A stretch of 42,163 nt of DNA from Bifidobacterium breve (GTDB lineage: Bacteria; Actinomycetota; Acidimicrobiia; Acidimicrobiales; Acidimicrobilacustridaceae). The notes under the pieces are model-generated. The model searched no databases and had not been told where the DNA came from. It saw only the letters and a list, made by a program, of their open reading frames with translations. Shown one piece after another: positions 35,642 through 42,163 of the stretch. A program made the translations under genes and the position numbers. Location: assembly GCA_945860545.1 (NCBI GenBank), contig CAMAQM010000016.1, positions 1 through 42,163 on the forward strand. Direction: 5' to 3'. The number at the start of each line of letters is the position of its first letter. The first letter of the stretch is position 1.

Positions 35642-36796
35642 ATGACTGACACCACCGAGTTCCGCAATGACGCTGACATCCTCGGCCGGGCCGACATCAA
35701 CGACCTTGAGGCCATCATGGAGGTGTCCAACACGGACACCAACGAGCTGATTCACAGCGTGAGTGACAACGCTGACGCCATCTTCACCTGGGACTACGAA
35801 AAGGGTGCCCGTCCGGCGCTCAACAAGCTCTACGAGAAGGCCAAGACCTCCCAGTGGAATGGCGAGACCGACCTTGACTGGTCGATCGAGGTGGACCCCA
35901 CCAAGGTGCTCATGGCCATGCAGGACGGCGCCGCCGCAGCCGGCCCGCTGGCAGCAATGGCCACCGCCCCCGGCTCACCGTTCGCGAAGTTCGGTGACAA
36001 GGAGTGGGAGCAACTCGGCCTCGAGTCGTTGAACTGGCGTCTCAGCCAGTTCATGCACGGCGAGCAGGGTGCGCTGCTGTGCACCGCCAAGATCGTGGAG
36101 ACCGTGCCGTGGATCGACGCCAAGTACTACGCCGCCACCCAGGTCGTCGACGAGGCCCGTCACGTCGAGGTGTTCGCCAAGTACCTCGACACCAAACTGA
36201 CCGGCTACTACCCGATCAACGCCCACCTCAAGCTGCTGCTCGACGACATCATCAGTGACAGCCGTTGGGACATGACCTACCTCGGCATGCAGATCATGGT
36301 GGAGGGTCTCGCACTCGCCGCCTTCGGTTTCATGCACATGATGACCGAGGAGCCCCTCCTCAAGCAGCTGTTGCGTTACGTCATGAGTGACGAGGCCCGC
36401 CACGTGGCGTTCGGTGTCCTCAGCCTCAAGGAGTACTACGCCGAACTGTCCGACGCCGAGATGCAGGAACGCCAGGAGTTCGCCTTTGAGGCCGCCGTGC
36501 GCATGCGCGACCGGTTCCTCCAACAGGAGGTGTGGGATCGCATGGGCGTGGACAAGAAGAAGGTCATGAAGCTCCTGTTGGAACTTCCGCCGGAACAGCA
36601 GGTCTTCCAGCAGATGCTGTTCTCCAAGATCGTTCCGAACTGCAAGAAGCTCGGACTGCTCGACGCCAACAGCGGCTGGCTGCGCAAGCGGTTCACCGAG
36701 ATCGGGGTCATCCAGTTCGAGGACTGGGCCGACACGTCGGATGAGTACCTGACCTTCGACGCCGTGACCGCCGACCGCGCCGCCGCTGGGGCCTGA
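35642..36796 (+). CDS. diiron ferritin-like oxidase/oxygenase of unknown substrate
   Basis: A 384-residue helical protein from the ATG at 35642 (AGGAGAA about 8 bases upstream). Two matching half-sites carry the iron ligands: Glu141, then Glu171-x2-His174 (VDEARHVEVF), and Glu221, then Glu251-x2-His254 (SDEARHVAFG), each pair 30 residues apart. This is the carboxylate-bridged diiron pattern of the ferritin/ribonucleotide-reductase-R2-like superfamily. It is longer than bacterioferritins and is not a rubrerythrin. Substrate oxidation (hydroxylation, desaturation or N-oxygenation) is likelier than iron storage. It lies between tetR and the crotonase gene, likely one operon. Confidence 0.87.
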   Translation: MTDTTEFRNDADILGRADINDLEAIMEVSNTDTNELIHSVSDNADAIFTWDYEKGARPALNKLYEKAKTSQWNGETDLDWSIEVDPTKVLMAMQDGAAAAGPLAAMATAPGSPFAKFGDKEWEQLGLESLNWRLSQFMHGEQGALLCTAKIVETVPWIDAKYYAATQVVDEARHVEVFAKYLDTKLTGYYPINAHLKLLLDDIISDSRWDMTYLGMQIMVEGLALAAFGFMHMMTEEPLLKQLLRYVMSDEARHVAFGVLSLKEYYAELSDAEMQERQEFAFEAAVRMRDRFLQQEVWDRMGVDKKKVMKLLLELPPEQQVFQQMLFSKIVPNCKKLGLLDANSGWLRKRFTEIGVIQFEDWADTSDEYLTFDAVTADRAAAGA

Positions 36797-36830
36797 CCCG
36801 CCCCGACCCCCGACCAGAAAGAGGTGTCCC

Positions 36831-37691
36831 GTGACCCCGACGTGTTTCGAGGTTGAGCACGACGGGGGTGTGGCACACCTGCGTCTGTCGAGACCCGACG
36901 AGCTCAACACCATGACCCGGGCCTTTTGGTCCGAGTTGCCCGCCATTGTCCGCGAGCTCGACGCAGCGGGCGAGACCCGGGTGATCGTGCTGTCCTCGAC
37001 GGGGCGGCATTTCAGCGCCGGGATGGACCTCGCCGTGTTCACCGGAGGGGGTGGCGACCTCACCGGAGGCGACGCTGCGTCCGGGGGGCGTCGCGAAGAG
37101 GGACGCGTCCGGGCCCGGCTGCGTCAGACCGTGTTGATGTTGCAGGACTCGTTCACGGCGCTCGAACAGGCTCGCATGCCGGTGCTCGCTGCCATCCAGG
37201 GAGGGTGCATCGGTGGGGCGGTGGACATGATCAGCGCCTGCGATCTTCGCTACTGCAGCGCCGATGCGTTCTTCGTCATCCAGGAGATCAACCTCGGCAT
37301 GACCGCCGACGTGGGGACACTGCAGCGACTCCCCAAGATCATCCCTGACGGTGTCGCCCGAGAGATGGCGTACCGCGGCAACCGACTCGGTGCGCAACGG
37401 GCCCGGGAAGTCGGTCTCGTCAACGAGGTCTACGACACCCACGAGGACCTCGTTGCCGGGGTGCTCGACATCGCCCACGAGATCGCCGCCAAGAGTCCTC
37501 TCGCCGTGTGGGGATCAAAGGAGATGATCAACTACGCCCGCGACCACAGCGTCGCCGACTCGTTGAACCACATCGCCACCTGGCAGGCCGGGATGTTCCA
37601 TCCCGCCGACATGATCGAGAGTTTCTCGGCCAAGGCCGACAAGCGAGACCCCGATTTCGAGGATCTCGCCCCGCCACCAACCTCGTTTTAG
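36831..37691 (+). CDS. crotonase-family enzyme, dienoyl-CoA-isomerase-like
   Basis: A 286-residue enoyl-CoA hydratase/isomerase fold protein. The oxyanion loop is HFSAGMDLAVF and the second GG motif is QGGCIGGAVDMISACD. The stretch QEINLGMTADVGTLQRLPKII matches the delta3,5-delta2,4-dienoyl-CoA isomerase (ECH1) active-site region, with the Glu and Asp acid-base pair (E of QEI, D of ADVG). It would shift double bonds of unsaturated acyl-CoA during beta-oxidation. AGAGG lies 7-8 bases before the GTG. The gene follows the diiron enzyme by 34 bases, and its stop is 1 base from that of the next, convergent gene. Confidence 0.87.
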   Translation: MTPTCFEVEHDGGVAHLRLSRPDELNTMTRAFWSELPAIVRELDAAGETRVIVLSSTGRHFSAGMDLAVFTGGGGDLTGGDAASGGRREEGRVRARLRQTVLMLQDSFTALEQARMPVLAAIQGGCIGGAVDMISACDLRYCSADAFFVIQEINLGMTADVGTLQRLPKIIPDGVAREMAYRGNRLGAQRAREVGLVNEVYDTHEDLVAGVLDIAHEIAAKSPLAVWGSKEMINYARDHSVADSLNHIATWQAGMFHPADMIESFSAKADKRDPDFEDLAPPPTSF

Positions 37692-37692
37692 G

Positions 37693-38466
37693 TCAGCGCC
37701 GCATCTGGTTGCGGCCGCGGTCGATGACCTCGGCGGGAGCGGCAGGAACGTTCCCTCCGCCCATGCGGATGGTCCACCAGTTACGGAAAGCGGCCGCCTC
37801 GGCGGCCCATGCCTCGCCCAGAGTCCCCGCTGAGGTCTGGTCGTACAGATCGAGCAGGGCAGCGGCAACCTCGGGGTCCGTGCCCGCCATGTCGGCGCCG
37901 ATGGCGATCGCCCGGGCCAACAGGTGCTCGTGGTCGACCACCTCGGTGACCAAGCCCCAACTCGCAGCGGTCCGGGCATCGACATAGTTGCCGGTCAGGC
38001 TCATGTAGTGGGCACGACCGAGGCCCACCGCACGTGGGAGCAGCACGGACAGTCCCCATCCCGGGAGTAGTCCTACCCGGCCATGGGTGTCGGCGAACGA
38101 GGCGCGATCCGACGCGATCAACAGGTCACAGGCAAGCGCCAACTCGAGTCCGCCGGTCACGGCGGGGCCGTTGATGGCGCCGATGAGCGGGGTGGTCCGC
38201 TCGGCGAACGGCCCCCGCTGGCCGGGTCGGAAGTTGCCGACCCGCTCCCCGGCCGCAAGAGCGCCCAGATCGAGGCCGGCGCAGAAGGCGGGGTCGGCGC
38301 CGGTCAGCACGATGGCCCGCACTGACACGTCAGCGTCGAGGGCGGCAACGGCGTCCACGAGCACGTCGTGGAGTTCAGCGTTGAGGGCGTTGCGTCGGTG
38401 GGGCCGATGCATCGTCACCACCGCAACCGCCTCGTGGCGTTCCACCACCACCGGTGACTCGGCCAT
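37693..38466 (-). CDS. enoyl-CoA hydratase/isomerase family protein
   Basis: A 257-residue crotonase. It has RRNALNAELHD, AFCAGLDLGAL for the oxyanion hole, and GPAVTGGLELALACD with the first catalytic Glu. The second Glu of true hydratases (in a PE-x-x-LG-x-x-PG frame) is replaced by His in ADTHGRVGLLPGWGLS, a variant common in actinobacterial homologues; such proteins may act as isomerases or hydrolases. The gene lies 9 bases after the unknown protein gene 38476-39144 on the same strand. Role otherwise unknown. Confidence 0.83.
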   Translation of the reverse strand: MAESPVVVERHEAVAVVTMHRPHRRNALNAELHDVLVDAVAALDADVSVRAIVLTGADPAFCAGLDLGALAAGERVGNFRPGQRGPFAERTTPLIGAINGPAVTGGLELALACDLLIASDRASFADTHGRVGLLPGWGLSVLLPRAVGLGRAHYMSLTGNYVDARTAASWGLVTEVVDHEHLLARAIAIGADMAGTDPEVAAALLDLYDQTSAGTLGEAWAAEAAAFRNWWTIRMGGGNVPAAPAEVIDRGRNQMRR

Positions 38467-38475
38467 GACCGTCTC

Positions 38476-39144
38476 CTAGTCGTTGCGGTCGAACGGAAGA
38501 TCGTCGACCGGCGGAAGGAAGTTCCATGCGAGGTCACCCACGGCGACGAGCGTGGCGCTGATCCATCCGCCCATGGCGGCGAAATGCTCATCGAGGAGCG
38601 AGCCGTCGGCGAGTACGGCCTCATCGAACTCGTACTGTCCCTCGTAGGACACCTCGATGGCGTGCTCGGCGGTGCCCAGTCGATCAGGCCTGGCCCCTCC
38701 GTCCCCTTCAGCTGGGTCACCGTTGGTCGACGGGTCGCTGAAGGTGGTCTCCACCGTCGGGGCGGATCGCTCCAATCGGTGGTCCCCCAGGGCCGGGCTG
38801 TGGCGGGGGAGTGCGGCCAGCAGGCGTTGGGGGTCGGGCACCTCGGCGAGGCGCTGGACCCTCACCACCACCTCGACGTCAATGCGGGGCGGCTCGTCGT
38901 AGTCCTCGCCCACGTACCAGTTCCGCCAGGCCGTCTGTGCCCACGTCGGCCAACTGAGCGTGATGTCGGCCTGGACCCGCGGTGGAAGTCCTTCGCCCGG
39001 GAGGCTGTAACTCGTGGCCCATGTCAGGTCACCGAGGAGTACGTCGGCACTGAAGCGTTCTTCGAATGCCTGACGTTCGAGAAGGGCCGACTCGAGCGCG
39101 TCCCGAAGCGCACCGATGGCGTCGGTGAAGACGTGGTCGAGCAC
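38476..39144 (-). CDS. hypothetical protein, 222 residues
   Basis: The frame is open well upstream, but that part overlaps queF and is not coding-like. The GTG at 39144, 5 bases past the queF stop, is the best start, though no ribosome site is clear. Residues read as helix then mixed sheet, with many Trp and acidic positions: LESALLERQAFEERFSADVLLGDLTW, TLSWPTWAQTAWRNWY, and PRIDVEVVVRVQRL in the middle, and a late WISATLVAVGDLAWNFLPP segment. No family recognised, no membrane segment or signal peptide. It is wedged in a four-gene minus-strand run (bL37-like, queF, this, crotonase). Confidence 0.7.
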   Translation of the reverse strand: MLDHVFTDAIGALRDALESALLERQAFEERFSADVLLGDLTWATSYSLPGEGLPPRVQADITLSWPTWAQTAWRNWYVGEDYDEPPRIDVEVVVRVQRLAEVPDPQRLLAALPRHSPALGDHRLERSAPTVETTFSDPSTNGDPAEGDGGARPDRLGTAEHAIEVSYEGQYEFDEAVLADGSLLDEHFAAMGGWISATLVAVGDLAWNFLPPVDDLPFDRND

Positions 39145-39149
39145 GTCAG

Positions 39150-39500
39150 TCAGCCATGGGTGGCCGTGACCGTGGTGACAACCCCGCCCCGGACGTTCCA
39201 GCGGGTGACCACCTCCATGCGGCGCGGTGCGATGGCGGCGACGAGGTCGTCGAGGATCCGGTTGGTGACGTCCTCGTGGTAGTGGCCCTCGTCCCGGAAA
39301 CTCCACAGATAGAGCTTGAGGGACTTCAGTTCCACAATCGAGTCGCCCGGAACGTAGGTGATCTCAACCACCCCGAAGTCGGGTTGGCCCGTGACCGGGC
39401 AGATGCAGGTCAGTTCCGGGGTCTCGCACCGAACCTCGTAGTCCCGGTGGGGGTGAGGGTTGGGGAGGGCGACGAGTTCGGTGGACGGACGTGACGGCAT
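39150..39500 (-). CDS. queF: preQ0 reductase (7-cyano-7-deazaguanine reductase)
   Basis: A 116-residue single-domain QueF of the YkvM type. It reduces preQ0 to preQ1 with NADPH in queuosine biosynthesis. The catalytic Cys34 and Asp41 lie in CICPVTGQPDFG, and the QueF motif is VELKSLKLYLWSFRDEGHYHE at 56-76. Length is a little short of the usual 120-165. It starts 18 bases after the bL37-like stop and ends 5 bases before the next gene, so it is inside a compact minus-strand run. No other queuosine gene is in the window. Confidence 0.93.
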   Translation of the reverse strand: MPSRPSTELVALPNPHPHRDYEVRCETPELTCICPVTGQPDFGVVEITYVPGDSIVELKSLKLYLWSFRDEGHYHEDVTNRILDDLVAAIAPRRMEVVTRWNVRGGVVTTVTATHG

Positions 39501-39517
39501 GGGATCCCGCAGTCAGA

Positions 39518-39604
39518 TCAGCCGCGGCCGCGATTGGGCTTGCGACCGTGGTTGGCCTTGGAGGTCCGGCCCTTGGAGCGTTGCTTCGATGTGCGCTTGG
39601 ACAT
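39518..39604 (-). CDS. bL37-like small basic ribosomal protein
   Basis: A 28-residue, strongly basic protein with the C-terminal core SKANHGRKPN that resembles the 24-residue bL37 of mycobacterial large ribosomal subunits (SKANHGKRPN in memory of that family). Thirteen residues are Lys, Arg or His. AGGTAGGG stands about 6 bases before the ATG. It is 18 bases ahead of queF and divergent from ychF across 65 bases. It is too short for standard gene callers. If right, it sits in the 50S subunit near rRNA; the match is from memory of the family and needs a database check. Confidence 0.75.
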   Translation of the reverse strand: MSKRTSKQRSKGRTSKANHGRKPNRGRG

Positions 39605-39669
39605 GCAATGACCCTACCTGTGAGCGGGCCATCACGACAGTCCCACGGCTGCCGTTAGGCTGCGACGCA

Positions 39670-40746
39670 ATGGAGCGATTCGGATTCGTTGGTCTTCCCA
39701 ATGCAGGAAAGTCGTCGCTGTACAACGCCCTCTCGGGCGGGAGCGCGCTCGCTGCCCCCTACGCCTTTGCCACGACTGAGGCCAATGTGGGTATGGCCAA
39801 GGTCCCAGACCCGCGGCTCGACGCGCTGGCCGCACTGAGCAACAGTCGGTCGGTGGTCCCCGCTGCGGTGCAGTTCGTCGACATCGGCGGGCTCGTCGAG
39901 GGGGCCAGCAAGGGTGAAGGTCTCGGCAACCGTTTCCTCGCCGACATCCGCGAGGTCGACGCCGTCGTGTACGTCCTGCGGGCCTTTGAGGATCCTGACG
40001 TTCCAGGCCCGACCGATGCTGCCGACACGCTCCGGGTGCTCGAGACCGAACTCAGTCTCGCCGACCTCGAGTCGGTCGAACGGCACGCCGACAAGCGTCG
40101 CAAGGCGGCCAAGAACGATCCGGCGGTGGCGGCCGAACTCGCTGCGCTCGACGCCGCCCAGGTCGTGCTCGCTGAAGGAACACCGGTCTATCGGGGCGGG
40201 TTGAGCGCCTCGGTGCGAGAGGTGTTGGGCCCGTTCTTCCTGCTCACCAACAAGCCTGTTCTGGCGGTGGTGAACGTCGGCGAGGATCAGCTCGACGACC
40301 TGTCCGGGGTGGTTGGGCCGGTGCAAACCGAACTCGGCGAGTTCGGTGAGGCGATCGGAATGTGTGTTCAACTCGAGGCTGAGGCCGCCCAGTTGCCACC
40401 CGATGACCGCGCCGAGATGCTCGAGGCGCTCGGTCTCGGTGAGGGGGCATTGCCGCGATTCGTGCGAACCGCCTACCACCTGTTGGGGCTGCGAACGTTC
40501 TTCACCACCGGGGAGAAGGAGTCGCGGGCATGGACCTTCCGCGCCGGGTCGCGGGCCCCTCGGTGTGCCGGGGTCATCCACTCTGATTTCGAGCGAGGGT
40601 TCATCCGGGCCGAAGTGATTGCTTGTGAGGACCTCCTAGAACTCGGTTCGTGGTCCAAATCCCGTGAGGCCGGCAGGCTCAGGGTCGAAGGCAAGGATTA
40701 CGAGGTGGCTGACGGCGACGTCCTCGAGATCCGATTCAACGTGTGA
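39670..40746 (+). CDS. ychF: YchF/Ola1-type ATP/GTP-binding protein
   Basis: About 358 residues from the ATG at 39670. The P-loop GLPNAGKSS is at 8-16, switch residues FVDIGGLVEGASKGEGLGNRFL follow, and the NKPVLAVVNV region stands where other GTPases have NKxD, as expected for this ATP-preferring family. The C-terminal TGS domain (about 270-358) ends in DGDVLEIRFNV. Members associate with ribosomes and stress responses and are universal in bacteria. It begins the plus-strand run ychF, DUF192, rsmI, metG. Confidence 0.94.
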   Translation: MERFGFVGLPNAGKSSLYNALSGGSALAAPYAFATTEANVGMAKVPDPRLDALAALSNSRSVVPAAVQFVDIGGLVEGASKGEGLGNRFLADIREVDAVVYVLRAFEDPDVPGPTDAADTLRVLETELSLADLESVERHADKRRKAAKNDPAVAAELAALDAAQVVLAEGTPVYRGGLSASVREVLGPFFLLTNKPVLAVVNVGEDQLDDLSGVVGPVQTELGEFGEAIGMCVQLEAEAAQLPPDDRAEMLEALGLGEGALPRFVRTAYHLLGLRTFFTTGEKESRAWTFRAGSRAPRCAGVIHSDFERGFIRAEVIACEDLLELGSWSKSREAGRLRVEGKDYEVADGDVLEIRFNV

Positions 40747-40755
40747 GATCCCATC

Positions 40756-41088
40756 ATGGCGTGGCTGGTCAGCGACGATCGGGTGCTCGCCACACTCGAG
40801 GTGGCCGACACGGCCTGGCGTCGCGGCCGCGGGCTGCTCGGTCGTGATCGTTGCGACGGCGCCATGCTGTTTCCCGCAACCCGGTCGGTGCACACGCTCG
40901 GCATGCGATTCCCCATCGACGTGGCCATCTGCACCGAGGACCTCGAGGTGATCGAGGTGTTGACCCTGAGTCCCAACCGCCTCACCCTTCCGCGTCTCAG
41001 GGGGCGCATGGTGGTGGAGGCCCCGGCCGGGGCGTTCACCCGTTGGGGGGTCGGCCCTGGTGACTGTCTCGAGGTGCGCGGTGGGTGA
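40756..41088 (+). CDS. DUF192 family protein
   Basis: A 110-residue small globular protein with the DUF192 pattern: VADTAWRRGRGLLGRD, AMLFPATRSVHTLGMRFPIDVAIC and the final VVEAPAGAFTRWGVGPGD. Function is unknown in the family. No export signal, so it is probably cytoplasmic. It starts 10 bases after ychF and its end overlaps the rsmI start by 8 bases. Confidence 0.85.
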   Translation: MAWLVSDDRVLATLEVADTAWRRGRGLLGRDRCDGAMLFPATRSVHTLGMRFPIDVAICTEDLEVIEVLTLSPNRLTLPRLRGRMVVEAPAGAFTRWGVGPGDCLEVRGG

Positions 41089-41974
41089 CGGTGGCGCCCC
41101 ACCCAACGGCCCGGGGGCGCTCATCGTCGTTGCCACCCCTATCGGAAACCTCGGTGACCTCTCGCCACGGGCGGTCAGTGCACTTGCCGACGCCGACCTC
41201 GTTGCCTGCGAGGACACTCGCCGCACCGGCCGGTTGCTCGAGTTCGCCGGGGTCCGGGCCAGGCGTCTGGCGGTGGTAAACGACCACACGGAGCGGTTCA
41301 TGGTCGCCGACCTCGTCGCCGCCGTGCGACGAGGGGAACGGGTCGCGCTCGTCACCGATGCTGGGACGCCGGGCGTCGCTGACCCCGGGGAGCGTCTGGT
41401 TGCAGCAATGATTGCGGAGGGCCTTCGGGTGGAACAGGTCCCCGGGCCGAGTTCGCCGGTGGCCGCACTGGTGCAGAGCGGACTGCCCACCAGCCGATTC
41501 GTGTTCGAAGGTTTCCTTCCCCGACGTGGTGGCGATCGCCACGACCGACTGGTGGAGGTGGCTGGCGAGCGGCGGACGGTGGTTCTTCTTGAGGCTCCGC
41601 ACCGGGTGGTGCGCACCATCTCGGACCTGGCACAGGTTTGCGGCCCGGACCGCAGGGTGGCGCTGTGCCGGGAACTGACCAAGCTGCACGAGGAGGTGTG
41701 GCGAGGCACGCTGGGGGGAGCTGTGGATCACCTCGCCGCCGTCGGGCCCCGAGGGGAGTACGTGGTGGTGCTCGAAGGCGCTGCTGAGCCCGACGGTCCC
41801 ACAGACGCCGGAATCCTCGCTGCTCTCGCAGAGCGGCGGGCCGATGGCATGTCGACGCGGGATGCCGTGGACGCCGTGGCGGCAGCCACCGGCGCGTCGA
41901 GACGTCGGGTGTACGACCTCGCGGTGACGCCCCGTGCCGAAGACCCCGACGGGTCAGGTACCGCGCAGGACTGA
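41081..41974 (+). CDS. rsmI: 16S rRNA (cytidine-1402-2'-O)-methyltransferase
   Basis: About 297 residues from the GTG at 41081, which overlaps the DUF192 stop. The tetrapyrrole-methylase fold is recognised by VVATPIGNLGDLSPRAVSALADADLVACEDTRRT, ALVTDAGTPGVADPG and PGPSSPVAALVQSGLPTSRFVFEGFLPRR. It methylates the ribose of C1402 of 16S rRNA with S-adenosylmethionine. In many bacteria it lies near metG, as it does here. Confidence 0.94.
   Translation: MGDGGAPPNGPGALIVVATPIGNLGDLSPRAVSALADADLVACEDTRRTGRLLEFAGVRARRLAVVNDHTERFMVADLVAAVRRGERVALVTDAGTPGVADPGERLVAAMIAEGLRVEQVPGPSSPVAALVQSGLPTSRFVFEGFLPRRGGDRHDRLVEVAGERRTVVLLEAPHRVVRTISDLAQVCGPDRRVALCRELTKLHEEVWRGTLGGAVDHLAAVGPRGEYVVVLEGAAEPDGPTDAGILAALAERRADGMSTRDAVDAVAAATGASRRRVYDLAVTPRAEDPDGSGTAQD

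Positions 41975-42163
<189 letters not shown>

Overview
The window is high-GC chromosomal DNA from a bacterium, most likely an actinomycete-type organism (Actinomycetota; an Acidimicrobiia-like lineage fits best, by inference). The evidence is an F420-type luciferase-like oxidoreductase, a TreS-maltokinase fusion, an MptB-like polyprenol-phosphomannose mannosyltransferase, a tiny bL37-like ribosomal protein, many acyl-CoA enzymes, and frequent GTG starts with stop/start overlaps. No insertion sequence, phage gene, CRISPR array or rRNA was found.

Layout. 1-848 has no convincing protein gene and carries a degenerate tRNA-Arg(CCT) on the minus strand. 849-3502 (minus) is a compact export unit: a small secreted TasA-like protein, a SipW-type signal peptidase fused to a DUF5305-like region, and a small secreted fibronectin-III protein. 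The two secreted proteins share a 12-residue N-terminal signature. After a 0.5-kb gap come gcdH (minus), a divergent alkaline-phosphatase-superfamily enzyme whose metal-ligand order looks circularly permuted (5339-6889), and a secreted subtilase with three SLH-like repeats.

8826-16969 is mostly lipid and CoA metabolism. On the minus strand are methylglyoxal synthase, an SDR of the hydroxyacyl-CoA dehydrogenase type, an acyl-CoA synthetase and a LivK-like lipoprotein. Divergent from these is a plus-strand operon of acyl-CoA dehydrogenase, a small unknown protein and an F420-type oxidoreductase, facing a nitronate-monooxygenase-like enzyme. 17230-20795 holds a NUDIX hydrolase, a DUF983 protein and a KtrB/KtrA-type potassium uptake pair. 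20825-23768 holds an SDR, a small ferredoxin, a ferredoxin reductase and a YhhN-family membrane protein. Ferredoxin and reductase lie in one reading frame, separated by a TGA, with no canonical start between them.

23812-31121 (plus) is a glycan segment: TreS-maltokinase, MalQ, then MptB. It converges on aminopeptidase N (minus) across a hairpin that can terminate both. From 33851 come a PfkB sugar/nucleoside kinase, a TetR regulator with a promoter that predicts a leaderless, self-repressed transcript, a diiron ferritin-like oxidase and a dienoyl-CoA-isomerase-like crotonase. The last part is housekeeping: a minus-strand run of bL37-like protein, queF, an unknown 222-residue protein and a crotonase, and a plus-strand run of ychF, DUF192, rsmI and the beginning of metG, which is cut by the window edge.

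The strongest leads are the SipW/TasA-like/FnIII export cassette with its shared substrate signature, the permuted phosphodiesterase, the missing start codon at the ferredoxin reductase, the leaderless TetR promoter with embedded operator, and the 28-residue bL37-like gene.
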